Below, in pieces: positions 40,624 through 52,275 of a stretch of DNA of 64,000 bases. The stretch's first letter is position 1; every line of letters starts with the position of its first letter. The notes beneath the pieces are model-generated. The model did not search any database, was not told the origin of the DNA, and saw nothing but the letters and a program-made list of their open reading frames with translations. The stretch is from Atrina japonica (lineage: Eukaryota > Mollusca > Bivalvia > Pterioida > Pinnidae): the NCBI GenBank assembly GCA_030159075.1, contig BROG01000528.1:164501-228500 (forward strand), in the 5' to 3' direction. The translations under genes were made by a program, and so were the position numbers.

Positions 40624-42252
40624 CAGGGCTCTACGATTCATACCAGCTTCTACTAGCCTTTGGCTAGTAAAACCACACTTTTTACTCGCCAACAAAAGCA
40701 TGTTACTAGCCAAATCTAAATCATTTTTAAAAGATATAGATTAAGGTCTATCAACATACATGTACATCCATGAATATCCTCTACGTCATCGAGTAATGCT
40801 TTATCATTACTTTATTTTACTCTAAATAATTCAAACTCAACTGATTACTGGTCACCCGCATTACCTACATGTAACATACAGATTTGACAAGTCTGTGTTG
40901 TTCATTTGAGGGTACTGTTATGGACATTGTTGCTAATCATTGCTGAAATTGACACCCTAGAATTGTTCAATTGTAGTCGAACATATATAAATTTCATTCT
41001 CAGAAACTGATCTGTCAGTAGCCCCGTCAATCATAACTGAAATATAATTTGATCTTTGCAACCTGTGTGATGTTTCAGATCTTATTGCACTAGTGATTGT
41101 GGAAATCATTTCGGCACATCTTACATCATTATCATAGCTTGGGGAAATATCAAGACCATTTTTTCTCTGTAAAAGTAAAATATGTTTGAATTTCATAAAT
41201 GGCATTTTTTCCTTTGCTATAAGATAGGCCGTATTAAATTTAATTTTTAATTCTATAGCAGTTTTCTCCGATTGTTTTTCAACAACCTTGTCGAAAGAGT
41301 GAAGATGGCTTATTAAACATGTATGATTCTTTAGCTCTCGCCGAGAGCCGGCCTGACTCAGTCGGTAGCGCGCTCGACTCTGGATCGTGAGGTCGTGAGT
41401 TCGAGTCCCGCCAGCGACAGGTTGGTTTCCTGTCTTTCGGATGAGACAGTAAAAGCTGGAGGTCCCGTGTCACAGTAGGTGTTGGCACGTTAAAGAACCC
41501 TACTGCTCAATGGCCGTAAGTGCCGAGCATAGGCCAAACTTTGAAGCCCTTCACCGGCATTTGGTGACGTCTCCATATGAGTGAAATATTCTCGAGTGGA
41601 ACGTTAAACAACAATAAACAAACAAACAAACAAGCTCTCGCCGATACTATATTAGAACACTTTTCGTGTTTTTGACTCTTGTTATGATAGACCAGACTTT
41701 TACGTTTGAACCTTTTCTTTCCAGTTACAAATTCGGTTTTACCAGCGATGTCTTGCCCTACTTCTCTACACACTTTACAAAACATTAAATCGTTTTCAGA
41801 GTCATGAATAAGCCAAGAAAATTCTGATTTCCAAGTGTCTTGGAATTTTCGTTGTTGTAAATTCCGAAACAGACGGATTATCATCTGGAGATCTAGACCT
41901 CTCGTTTGTCGAACTTGTTTCTGGTTGAGAAGTTTCATTATCTACGGGCTCATTCGATTTATTCAATGTAAAAAAAAATTTCGTTAGAAGATTTTGTTTC
42001 TTGTCCATCTTGACTTTTCAAAGTGTTTAAAGTGAATAGATCAATAGTGTCTTAGTCAATCGCGCGCTTTAAAAGATAGGAATTTTACATTACGATGGCT
42101 TGAAATATAAAAGAGAAAATATCACCGGACAGGAGACAATTTTTTTCCGGAAATTTTTCACTCGCGACCTGGCGACAGGTTTGAGATCTTTACTCGCATT
42201 TCAGAATTGTTACTCGCAAATGCGAGTAAATTACTCGCACTGTAGAGCCCTG
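40624..42252 (-). mobile_element. hAT transposon with decayed transposase, hosting a SINE
   Basis: Terminal inverted repeats 'cagggctctacgatt' and (reversed) 'cagggctctacagtg'. Near the right end 'ttactcgca' recurs as a subterminal repeat. On minus: an N-terminal part (42008-41820, MDKKQNLLTKFF), then after a frameshift FQDTWKSEFSWLIHDSENDL with FCKVCREVG (zinc-finger-like), the SINE at 41345-41632, and then MPFMKFKHILLLQRKNGLDI and ISVMIDGATDRSVSENEIYI, the start of a hAT transposase core as in ZNF862/KIAA1586-like proteins. Coding stops near 40965, so the catalytic C-terminus is deleted and the copy cannot move by itself. The flanks share only 'atgta'. Confidence 0.8.
41345..41632 (+). mobile_element. 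SINE-alpha, young copy with 12-bp target duplication
   Basis: The head 'gagccggcctgactcagtcg', A box and B box ('gagttcgagtcccgcc') are well preserved, as is the body ending in (AAAC)n. Exact direct repeats 'agctctcgccga' flank it (41333-41344, 41633-41644). It interrupts the hAT transposase. Confidence 0.95.
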
Positions 42253-42633
42253 ATGTAGCACCCCGTCACCCTTCATCTTAATTGGAAACAGGGATTTCCA
42301 ACCATATCATATCATTATGGGGTCAAAATACAAAATTTAAGGCCCCATTCCCAATGCTAAAACAATGCATTTTCCCCCAATTTACTGTCAAAATTTCCCA
42401 AATGAAGTCAAAATACAATGAATATGAAGAGATTCTAGTATTTTCAAACAATATTGTGTATTTCTGGATTTCCCAATTTCAATAAAATGAAAGTCCCATT
42501 TCAAAAGGCCCAGGTCCCATTCCCAAAAGAGTGCGGAAAATTTTTGTACATGTATTTGTTAAAAATGAAATGTATTAATTACAGTAATTCAAGAATTAAA
42601 TTGTTTTTCCAGTGAATTACAGGGAAAGTGACA

Positions 42634-42785
42634 ATGATTGAGAGTGTGCAAATTCGACAGAGGGGAGCATATGACTTTGATAGTCATTATGACAACCTCT
42701 GTGCTATGCAAGATTCATGTCCTCTTCCTGCAGTCAAAGCTCACCTGACTCAAGGTGTTTTAGACATCAATGGTGATCGTGTTAG
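42634..42785 (+). CDS. CEP78: CEP78 coding exon 1
   Basis: Fifty codons plus two bases, ending GTTAG|GTAAGA. The ATG sits 12 nt after an acceptor-like AG and has A at -3. It encodes the conserved [10 protein letters not shown] and PLPAV segments. Confidence 0.93.
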
Positions 42786-43699
42786 GTAAGAATGATGTAA
42801 TTGTAAATACGCTAACAGGATTTTGTTGACTTTTTACATACAAGTTTGTAATTTAGTTTGAAGATTAAGGATTGTGATGGATCAGAATCAGTGTGTTTGT
42901 GTATTATTGTAATTCTGTGTTCTACCCAGAACTTGTCATTGATGTGCCACAAATTTTAACCTTTGTTTGGGACTTATGCAAATGCTTTAAGAATTCTTCA
43001 CCATGCCATATTAATCTTTTAAATGTCCACTCTCACTGCTCACCCTGGACTAAAGGAAATGAGCCAACCAACATTTTTTTTTCTAGCCAGTTGCAATTTT
43101 GGATAGCCAGGTCAATGAATATTGATTACAAATACAAAATATGTTTGGTAATTTTACCTAACGCAGCTGCAAGTGCAAGATATACATGTATCATGTGTAT
43201 GACACGCCATTTCTAAGTTTGGAAGTTTACCTGACTGGGAAATTTTTCTAGACTATTCTGGTTTTACCAATCAAGCATGCATTTACTCATACTGTTTGTA
43301 ATGTCAAAAGTAACTGTCCGGTTATGCTATATCTTTCTCTTTTGAATGACATTGTGATAAACAAAACATGCAACAAACATGACCAAAAATGTTATTAAAT
43401 TCAGACTGTCTGTTTGGTCAAAGTTTTATTTTCACTTAAACTTTTGTTTTTTGTTCTCACAAAACTGCATAGTTTATATCAGGAAGTTCCAAAGTGTCTT
43501 AGATGATATAACTCCTTTTCATCTTAACCATTCCAACCCTAAGTATCTATATGGTATCCTCTTTTCTACTGTTTAGTCAAGTCTATTATGGCCTGTGGGG
43601 TATAAAGGGTTAATGCATGCACATAGAATGCATCTTTTTCAGTTACTCTAGAAACATTTTATTATAGAAAATATACTAAATTTACTTTTATGAATTTTA

Positions 43700-43747
<48 letters not shown>

Positions 43748-46700
43748 ATGAATTTAATGGAAGGAGCACCTTTGATATAATTTGTCTTCTTCTTTTCAGA
43801 GCAAATGACTGGGCGCCTATTCTGAACACTGTAAGGATAAACAAGAGTTTGGAGTTTATTGCTATACGCAGTTATTATCAACCTCCATCAGATGACAATG
43901 GTAATCAAATGTCTGACATGTTTACAAAGTAACAACAAAATAGACTCCGGACCATTAACTGAAAGAATATTTAGGTTTCCCATAAAGATTTCCAGAAAAT
44001 GGCAGTTCATATTGATATGATCATATTGATGTGGAATATCAGACAACCCATAATAATTCCAGCGAATTCTTGTTTAACCCTTATCCCGCCAAACACATAT
44101 ATATTCGATTTTAAGTATACACACTATCACTGCCAAGCATGTTGACGCTGACTCACGCTCACTGCCAAACACGTATATACAATTTCCATGTACACTATAA
44201 ATACTACAGAATCCTATATAAATGACCATTGGTGAATATAAAAATATACGGACACGTCATAGATAAGTCTTTAATCTGATTGGTCGACACACTTTTATCA
44301 CTAAAAATAAAGACTGAATGACTTACATGACCTTTAAAATCTTGCTTCGGAGAAAATGAAAGTATTACATATGGTGTATGCATTGCTTTGTTCACTGTAC
44401 GATAATGGAATTTTCTAGCTATATTTCAATAGATACAACTCGGAGGAGGAAGACGATTTCCTCAGATTTGAAATAGGAAATTAAGATGTAAATTCAACAC
44501 AAGTTCTCAGAAAACTTTTATGGGTTATGCACTGACTGATAGGATTATACTGTGCATTGATGAGTACGACTGGACTAACATTGACTCGCAACTGGTAAAT
44601 ACTCAGTTCACTGTGTGACCAGGACTTATGTGCTATGTACCTGGCAATGGTAATCTTTTAGGTTTTATTTATTTATGGTTTTAAAAAATGATGCAGGCAT
44701 TTTTTGTTTCTGAGACGAATCATCTTCTCAAACTTAATTAATTTCAATAAAATTTAATGTCCTCCAAAGGGAAGTATCAGTATGCAAAAAAAACCAGAAA
44801 AACACTCAAATTTCACAAATTTTGGGCCACTTGGCCTTTATCAAGTGAAAGACGACAATATGTATATCAGTTACATAGTATTAAGTCTGCACAATACACA
44901 GCTCCAGTGCAAATTTAAAATCTTGCTTCGGAGAAAATGAAAGTATTCCAGCTTTGCACTGTAGCTTTGCATTGTGCAGACTTAATACTATGTAACTGAT
45001 ATACATATTGTCGTCTTTCACTTGATAAAGGCCAAATGGCCAAAAATTTGTGAAATTTGAGTGTTTTTCTGTTAATTAATTTCAGTGAGCATCTAAAGCC
45101 ACAATGTTGGCCACGTCGTTTATACTCATGCCGAGTAATGGATAGCAACTACGGTTGTAGAAATGAAAACTTAAACTGTTTATTAGCAATGAATATCAGA
45201 TCTAAAAAAGAACTTCAAAAATTTTAATTGCAATCATTTTTATTAAAATCATGTGTCGATATAGGGGTCATTTTACACAAATTTAAACACAATTACAGGT
45301 TAAAGTGACCAGTTCAAATTGATAAAAATTCACATTTTTAATCTGGCATTGGTTTGTGTACACTAGTATATTTGTACAGCAGTGACTGGCTGAGTAAGCC
45401 TATAGATGAGTAGTGGGGTAAGGGTTAAAAGAAGTCTTAGGTATGATTGAGTGTCAGGAATCAAACTTGGGATACTCTGTTGTTAGGCCAACACTCCAAA
45501 AGACTGAGTTAACATAAGCACTATTTGTCATTTATATATTTTTTATCGAAATTATAATACACAGAGTTATGTTGTTGTAAAGAAATGAGATAAAATAATG
45601 TTTAAAAGTCTGCCATGAATAAAAATACTGTTTAGAGCTAAAATGTAAATTTTAAAATTTTAAATATAGAATTTTCGAGAATTTGAAATTTAAATTTTAA
45701 AGTTTAAAATTTAGAGCTGGGGTTGCTACTGTTTATTGTCAGTAATTCTTTCCTACATCTTTTGTTATTTCTGAAATTTCCAAAATATCCAATATGTATT
45801 CCATCATTTCTGAAATATCCATTATGATAATGTATATGTATCATATAATTTCCGAAATATCCAATGTATATAAAATCATTTCCGAAATATCCATTATGAT
45901 AATGTACATGTATTATATAATTTCCGAAATATCCATTATGATAATGATTGGGATTTAATATTTTGTATCCTTACAGAAAAGAAAGCGATTATCGAGAAGC
46001 GTAAGATGCCAGCAATTAGGTCAAAGGAAATTACGTACAGATTGTGTAAAGCACTTAAAGAATGTCTTATGAATACCCCAAATCTGTCCTGTCTGGAGCT
46101 GCAAGGCTTACCTCTGAGAGAGCGAGATCTACAAACACTGATGAAGGTCAGACTTTCTCTTGGTTTTAAAGTTATTTGTTTTCATCAGTAATTTAAATTG
46201 TAAATGTTTATCTTGGTTTGTATCTGATATAAGAGTGTTATTTCTCCCACCTTGGAAAGTGCATCTACCATTTTGCCAAGTCACAATTTCTCTGTCCACA
46301 CTGTGGGGCGTAGATAAGCCACACACACTATGACGTCAATATATATAAAAATCACAGTTAGTATTAGTCATTATACATGATTTTACGATGTAGGGCTTCT
46401 GTGTAATGAGAATGCAGTGCATTACAAGTTAAAGCATAGAATTCAGTATAGATTTCCTAGTAAGAGGAAAAAATGGTGCTGTTTTCCCCAATCTGTTTCC
46501 TATAGCAGCCACCTAAAAATGATTCTTTATTATCATTTTACTGATGTCTAGTCCAATTCATGTAACCTGGAAGGGTGAATTCATGTGAACCCTTTCTTGA
46601 CCCATTGAAATTTTAATTTTAGTTAATGCATTTAACATCAAGATTACACTGGCTAGAGTTATTGTTACTGCTTGTGACTGTATCTACAGGCATCCTGTGG

Positions 46701-49626
46701 GGGGTAAGATATTTAAAAGATTACAGTGGCTAGAGTTATTGTTCCTACTTTTTACTGTATTTATGGGCATCTTGTCGGGGATAAGACATTTCTTGTAAAG
46801 AGTGTGTTAACAGAATTACAGTAATCTGTGTGGTCATCATAAGGTTATCAGAAACAGACAGTAGCAGTGATATTGATTTGCTTTAAAGAGAATACCTTAT
46901 TGTACTGTTTGTAAAACCTTTGATACAATTAGTTACAAAACAATTAAAACAGCAAGGTACCCTTCACTAAAGGCTGACCAGTTATCTCCCCTTGTGTTGT
47001 GTATCTTGCGCTCAAGGGACTGATTAAGACAAGAACCACGGTGGAAATTCCAGTATCTGTTGTTGTTATTGTCCTAAAACGTTCCCCAGTAAAACAGTTG
47101 TGGAAGTTTTACATTTGTGGTAAAATTTCTTGCTGCTACAACTTTGTCAGAAAAATGTTGCATCATTGCGATAACTATTTACATCATAATTCATTTTCAT
47201 CAAGTTCATCAAGTTTTTGGAATGGCATTACCACTTTAAAAATTGATAAACCAATTGGATATTAGATTGCAATGAACCAATTGTTGTCGTCGTAAGATTA
47301 CTGTTTATCTGTCTCTTGATGTAGATCTTTAGACAGACCTTGTCAGTCTACCCTTCACTATTGATAATGTAATACCTTTTGTGCACTTCAAGAGTTATAG
47401 GCAAGGGGGACAACTGGGATGTAACTCAGTTTTGTAGTTGTAGTGTGTCTCTTGAGTACATTGTGTTAATGTTTTCGAATTTCAGGGCCTTGTAAAGAAC
47501 AGTACTCTAAATCATCTGTCGCTTGAGTTTTGCAGGATCGGAGACTCTGGACTGGAAGGTGAGATGTAATGAGAAAAATAGTATTTGTTGTGATTCACTC
47601 AATAATTTTTCAGTGATAAGGTGGCAGCCAGTTTTTAGTTAAGGACAAAACCATAATACAGTTTACACACATTAACTGAACCTCCCCCCCCACATAATCA
47701 GTTTATATGCCAGCAGAACTTAACCCTGTTTTGACTTAGAGTGAGGCATGATGTAAATGCCCTAACACTCGGCCAAGTAAACTGGCTTGAGACTGTTCTA
47801 CCCTTGATAATATATCAAGAGATTGCCCTGCAAATTAAGAGAGATTGTTCTGCAAAGAAATTTCTCTTAGAGATTGCCCTGCAAATTAACTTCTCTAAGA
47901 AATTGCCTAAAAAATTAACTTCTCTAAGAGATTGCTCTGCAAATTAACTTCTCTAACAGATTGTCCTGCGAATTAACTTCTCAAAGAGATTGTCCTGCAA
48001 ATTAACTTCTCTAAGAGATTGCCCTGCAAATTAACTTCTCAAAGAGATTGTCATGCAAATTAATTTCTCTAAGAAATTGCTCTGCAAATTAACTGCTCTA
48101 AGAGATTGTCCTGCAAATTAACTTCTCTAAGAAATTGCTCTGCAAATTAATTTATCTAAGAGATTGCTCTGCAAATTAACTTATCCTAGAGATTGTCCTG
48201 CAAATTAACTTCTCTAAGAGATTGCCCTGCAAATTAACTTCTCAAAGAGATTGTCCTGCAAATTAATTTCTCTAAGAGATAGCTCTGCAAATTAACTTCT
48301 CTACGAGATCGTCCTGCAAATTAACTTCTCTACGAGATTGTCCTGCAAATTAACTTCTCTAAGAGATTGCCCTGCAAATTAACTTCTCAAAGAGATTGTC
48401 CTGCAAATTAATTTCTCTAAGAGATTGCTCTGCAAGCCAATTAACGTCTCTAAGAGATTGTCCTGCAAATTAACTTATCCTAGAGATTGTCCAGCAAATT
48501 AACTTCTCTAAGAGATTGCCCTGCAAATTAACTTCTCAAAGAGATTGTCCTGCAAATTAATTTCTCTAAGAGATTGCTCTGCAAATTAACTTATCCTAGA
48601 GATTGTCCTGCAAATTAACTTCTCTACGAGATTGTCCTGCAAATTAACTTCTCTAAGAGATTGCCCTGCAAATTAACTTCTCAAAGAGATTGTCCTGCAA
48701 ATTAATTTCTCTAAAAGATTGCTCTGCAAGCCAATTATTTTCTCTAAGAGATTGCTCAGCAAATTAAGTTATCCTAGAGATTGTCCAGCAAATTAATTTC
48801 TCTAAAAGATTGCTCTGCAAATTAATTATCTTCTCTAAGAGATTGCCCTGCAAATTAACTTCTCAAAGAGATTGTCCTGCAAATTAATTTCTCTAAAAGA
48901 TTGCTCTGCAAGCCAATTATTTTCTCTAAGAGATTGCTCAGCAAATTAAGTTATCCTAGAGATTGTCCTGCAAATTAACTTCTCATAGAGATTGTCCTGC
49001 AAATTAATTTCTCTAAAAGATTGCTCTGCAAGCCAATTATTTTCTCTAAGAGATTGCTCTGCAAATTAACTTATCCTAGAGATTGTCTTGCAAATTAACT
49101 TCTCAAAGAGATTGTCCTGCAAATTAATTTCTCTAAAAGATTGCTCTGCAAGCCAATTATTTTCTCTAAGAGATTGCTCTGCAAATTAAGTTATCCTAGA
49201 GATTGTCCTGCAAATTAACTTCTCATAGAGATTGTCCTGCAAATTAATTTCTCTAAAAGATTGCTCTGCAAGCCAATTATTTTCTCTAAGAGATTGCTCA
49301 GCAAATTAAGTTATCCTAGAGATTGTCCTGCAAATTAACTTCTCATAGAGATTGTCCAGCAAATTAACTTCTCATAGAGATTGTCCAGCAAATTAACTTC
49401 TCATAGAGATTGTCCTGCAAATTAACTTCTCAAAGAGATTGTCCTGCAAATTAAGTTATCCTAGAGATTGTCCTGCAAATTAACGTCTCTAAGAGATTGC
49501 TTTACATTTGATCTCTTTGTAGTTATGTGTAAAGGTATAAAAAATTCCACATCCATCAGCTCCATCAACCTGACAGGGTGCAGCTTGTCCTACAAAGGTG
49601 CTGATTCCATTGCTAAAGTCATCAAG
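42634..49626 (+). CDS. CEP78: CEP78 (centrosomal protein of 78 kDa), first five coding exons; 3' part outside the window
   Basis: Join of 42634-42785, 43800-43900, 45977-46146, 47486-47558 and 49523-49626: 600 nt, 200 residues, splice phases 2,1,0,1,0, all GT-AG. It begins [20 protein letters not shown] and [20 protein letters not shown], closely matching the family start, then [40 protein letters not shown] and leucine-rich repeats [37 protein letters not shown] and [23 protein letters not shown]78 is a centriole/ciliary-base protein (about 700 residues in vertebrates), associated with centrosome and cilium function in sperm and photoreceptors. I could not find the next expected exon up to 64000, so intron 5 exceeds 14 kb or the copy is incomplete. 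A splice-acceptor-like 'ttacag' before the ATG (42622) suggests an upstream noncoding exon. Confidence 0.92.
43701..43745. repeat. (AT)n microsatellite in CEP78 intron 1
   Basis: Uninterrupted run of about 22 AT dinucleotides close to the exon 2 acceptor. Open frames on both strands here are artefacts. Confidence 0.97.
43800..43900 (+). CDS. CEP78: CEP78 coding exon 2
   Basis: Acceptor 'cttcttcttttcag', donor 'CAATG|GTAATC'. Encodes [20 protein letters not shown] and [12 protein letters not shown]. The run of AT dinucleotides at 43701-43745 lies only about 50 bp upstream of the acceptor. Confidence 0.93.
44335..44366. repeat. 32-bp direct repeat shared with the palindrome spacer
   Basis: 'taaaatcttgcttcggagaa' plus 12 more bases are identical at 44335-44366 and 44915-44946. 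Confidence 0.9.
44796..45070. repeat. Long palindrome (100-bp arms) in CEP78 intron 2
   Basis: Arms 44796-44895 and 44971-45070 are reverse complements with about three mismatches, spacer 75 bp. Inside the spacer 'cagtgcaaa' and 'tttgcactg' can extend the hairpin. The spacer also carries a 32-bp segment repeated at 44335. Confidence 0.95.
45765..45950. repeat. Short imperfect repeat before CEP78 exon 3
   Basis: 'tttc.gaaatatccattatg' and 'ataatgta' recur about five times at 30-60-bp spacing, ending about 27 bp before the exon 3 acceptor. Confidence 0.8.
45977..46146 (+). CDS. CEP78: CEP78 coding exon 3
   Basis: Acceptor 'tccttacag', donor 'ATGAAG|GTCAGA' (a less usual +3/+4 but phase-correct). 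Encodes [20 protein letters not shown] and the first leucine-rich repeat ([15 protein letters not shown]). Confidence 0.92.
46147..47485. other. CEP78 intron 3
   Basis: A weak duplication ('gattacactggctagagtta' near 46640 and a similar copy near 46719); nothing else recognised. Confidence 0.6.
47486..47558 (+). CDS. CEP78: CEP78 coding exon 4
   Basis: Only 73 nt: [20 protein letters not shown] then SGLE. Acceptor 'tttcag', donor 'GGAAG|GTGAGA'. Too short to appear as an open frame of its own, found by joining phases with exons 3 and 5. Confidence 0.92.
47810..49505. repeat. 29-bp minisatellite filling CEP78 intron 4 (about 58 units)
   Basis: Unit core 'gagattgtcctgcaaattaa' followed by 'cttctcta'. 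Several subtypes exist ('gccctgcaaa', 'gctctgcaagccaattattt', 'ttatcctaga'). From about 48700 to 49330 they are arranged in a higher-order pattern of four to five units. The array takes up most of the 1964-bp intron. Confidence 0.96.
49523..49626 (+). CDS. CEP78: CEP78 coding exon 5
   Basis: Acceptor 'gatctctttgtag', donor 'ATCAAG|GTAGGT'. Encodes [20 protein letters not shown] then [15 protein letters not shown]. The 29-bp array ends about 25 bp before its acceptor. Confidence 0.93.
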
Positions 49627-49793
49627 GTAGGTAACTTAGCAACTGTCAGCAGTCACATTGAAATGAAACCTGAAGATCTTCCTATTTGATGGTATTTCTG
49701 AAGCAGTTGATCCCCCATGTAGATTTTTTGAAGTCTTTATTGTCCAATATCCACTCTATGTAGACGTCCATGTTGTCCGATATCCATCATATG

Positions 49794-50726
49794 CAGACCT
49801 GCCAATCATTACGATTTTGGCGTAATTTTTACGATTTTTCATCCCGAATTACGCTGATACGCTTTAGTTATTCAAATTACGATTTTTACCAAAATCCGGA
49901 TTTTTTCATTTCCGGTCCAGACGTTGATTTGAGAATTAGACTTTTGAAAATCTTAGTCATTCGAGAGCTCCCCAAATTAACTATGTCTTAAAACGTTTGT
50001 CCTGCAAAGTATGGCAGAAAAATAGTGTTGTCTGAAATTATATCAAGTGATGAATATGATGAGGAAATTAACAACACCATAGAAAAAACCAGAAGATTAA
50101 CATCAGTGCAAACATTTAGAAAGGAATATTAACTTGATCTTGGGTCTTAAAGTCTTTGAAATGAGTAACTTACGCACGTTGTTCTATTTGTGTCTCAGAC
50201 TTTCTCATTTCACACGGAGGGGAACATAAATTATTAAACTACATCTATATAATGTTTGTTTAACTTTGTAAGTAAGTAAAAAGGTATTTACAAATTCCAC
50301 ACTTGAACATTTATCAAAATGAAAAGATATTGGGTAAATGTCAAAGAGACTATAATTCATCCATTGGGGAAATAATCAAGAGCTAGGTATACACAAACAA
50401 CTTTAGGGCAGTTCAGTTCTTTAATTGCCCCAGTTTTGCATCTTGAGTAGATCTGTATAGATTGAATTTTAGAATCTATAATTTTTTTGTGACCATTTTG
50501 AAACTTAAGTGAATGTACATGTATATAGGTTTTTCTTTGGTCCTGTGTTGAATTTTTATCAGACAAAATTAGCATCTAGTTTTAAAGCATTGATACGGTA
50601 AAAATTAGCCTTATATTGCCCAGCGTTCATCTCTGTTGATATAGGTGTTCTCAGCGGCTGGGGGGGGCGCGGCCCCCAGACCCCCGGCTTATTACTATTT
50701 TCTGTCAGATAGGGTTGGCAGCTCTG
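49794..50726. mobile_element. DNA transposon-like element with terminal inverted repeats
   Basis: The left end 'cagacctgccaatcatta' and the reversed right end 'cagagctgccaaccct' match at the terminal 12 bp with one change; 'catatg' flanks both sides (49788-49793, 50727-50732). A GC-rich block 'ggggggcgcggcccccagac' near the right end is unlike its AT-rich surroundings. No transposase recognised. Confidence 0.7.
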
Positions 50727-50764
50727 CATATGTAGATGTTCAGAGTACATATTGTTTGATATTT

Positions 50765-51585
50765 AACATTTGTATGTCGATTTCAGAGGTCCATATCGTC
50801 CTATATCTAGTGACCACTGTATAAGAGATTTCAGAGGTCCATATCGTCCTGTATCTAGTGACCACTGTATATGAGATTTCAGAGGTCCATATCGTCCTGT
50901 ATCTAGTGACCACTGTATAGGAGATTTCAGAGGTCCATACCGTCCTGTATCTAGTGACCACTGTATATGTGATTTCAGAGGTCCATATCGTCCTGTATCT
51001 AGTGACCACTGTATAAGAGATTTCAGAGGTCCATATCGTCCTGTATCTAGTGACCACTGTATATGTGATTTCAGAGGTCCATATCGTCCTGTATCTAGTG
51101 ACCACTGTATAAGAGATTTCAGAGGTCCATATTGTCCTGTATCTAGTGACCACTGTATAAGAGATTTCAGAGGTCCATATTGTCCTGTATCTAGTGACCA
51201 CTGTATAAGAGATTTCAGAGGTCCATATTGTCCTGTATCTAGTGACCACTGTATAAGAGATTTCAGAGGTCCGTATCGTCCTGTATCTAGTGACCACTGT
51301 ATAAGAGATTTCAGAGGTCCATATTGTCCTGTATCTAGTGACCACTGTATAAGAGATTTCAGAGGTCCATATCGTCCTGTATCTAGTGACCACTGTATAA
51401 GAGATTTCAGAGGTCCATATCGTCCTGTATCTAGTGACCACTGTATAAGAGATTTCAGAGGTCCATATTGTCCTGTATCTAGTGACCACTGTATAAGAGA
51501 TTTCAGAGGTCCATATCGTCCTGTATCTAGTGACCACTGTATATTAGATTTTAGAGGTCCATATTGTCCTGTATCAACTGTATGT
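50765..51585. repeat. 48-bp minisatellite in CEP78 intron 5 (about 17 units)
   Basis: Units contain 'gatttcagaggtccatatcg' and 'cctgtatctagtgaccactg' and differ at one to three sites. The period is divisible by 3, so two overlapping minus-strand frames of 265 and 289 codons exist with 16-residue repeats; I regard them as artefacts. Confidence 0.97.
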
Positions 51586-51995
51586 AATGGATACCCTGCA
51601 GCATCATTGATCAGTCTGAGGTGATTTAACATGCGGTGTGACTACTCTAAGCCCTTCCCCCTTTTGGGATCATTTATTTTACACTTAATACCAACCACCG
51701 TACTAAAGCAGCAAACGTTTTCAGTATTATGTTTATATTCAGAGTCTGCCTATATTTTGCATTTTAAAGCAGACAACTTTCCGTTTCGAAGATCAATAAC
51801 CCCGTGGAAAATTAACAAATCATAGTTAATTTATTGAATGCACACCGATCCCGACTTTGGTTTGAAGTCATCTCGAACCCAACATTTTATAACTTGTAGC
51901 GGACAGTTGGAGTGTTGAGTATCAATATACAATCAGATATCGATACATACTGATATAACGATATACTGATATACCCCTTATGCACAGTGCCAATA

Positions 51996-52275
51996 GCCTG
52001 GCTCAGTCGGTAGCGCGCTCGACTCTGGATCGTGAGGTCGTGAGTTCGAGTCCCGCCGGCGACAGGTTGGTTTCCTGTCTTTCGGATGAGACAGTAAAAG
52101 CTGGAGGTCCCGTGTCACAGTAGGTGTTGGCACGTTAAAGAACCCTACTGCTCAATGGCCGTAAGTGCGGAGCATAGGCCAAAATTTGAAGCCCTTCACC
52201 GGCATTTGGTGACGTCTCCATATGAGTGAAATAGTCTCGAGTGGGACGTTAAACAACAATAAACAAACAAACAAA
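51996..52275 (+). mobile_element. SINE-alpha, young copy with 13-bp target duplication
   Basis: Nearly identical to the copy at 41345 but missing the first few head bases. Exact flanks 'cacagtgccaata' (51983-51995, 52276-52288). It has an intact B box and an (AAAC)n tail. Inserted in CEP78 intron 5 in sense orientation. Confidence 0.95.

Noticed and set aside
47810..49505. CRISPR-like array
   Set aside because: The repeats are directly adjacent without unique spacers, in a eukaryotic intron; it is a minisatellite.
50740..51632. Two overlapping minus-strand open frames (265 and 289 codons) of 16-residue repeats
   Set aside because: Both lie wholly in a 48-bp minisatellite within a CEP78 intron; two frames being equally open is what a stop-free repeat unit predicts.
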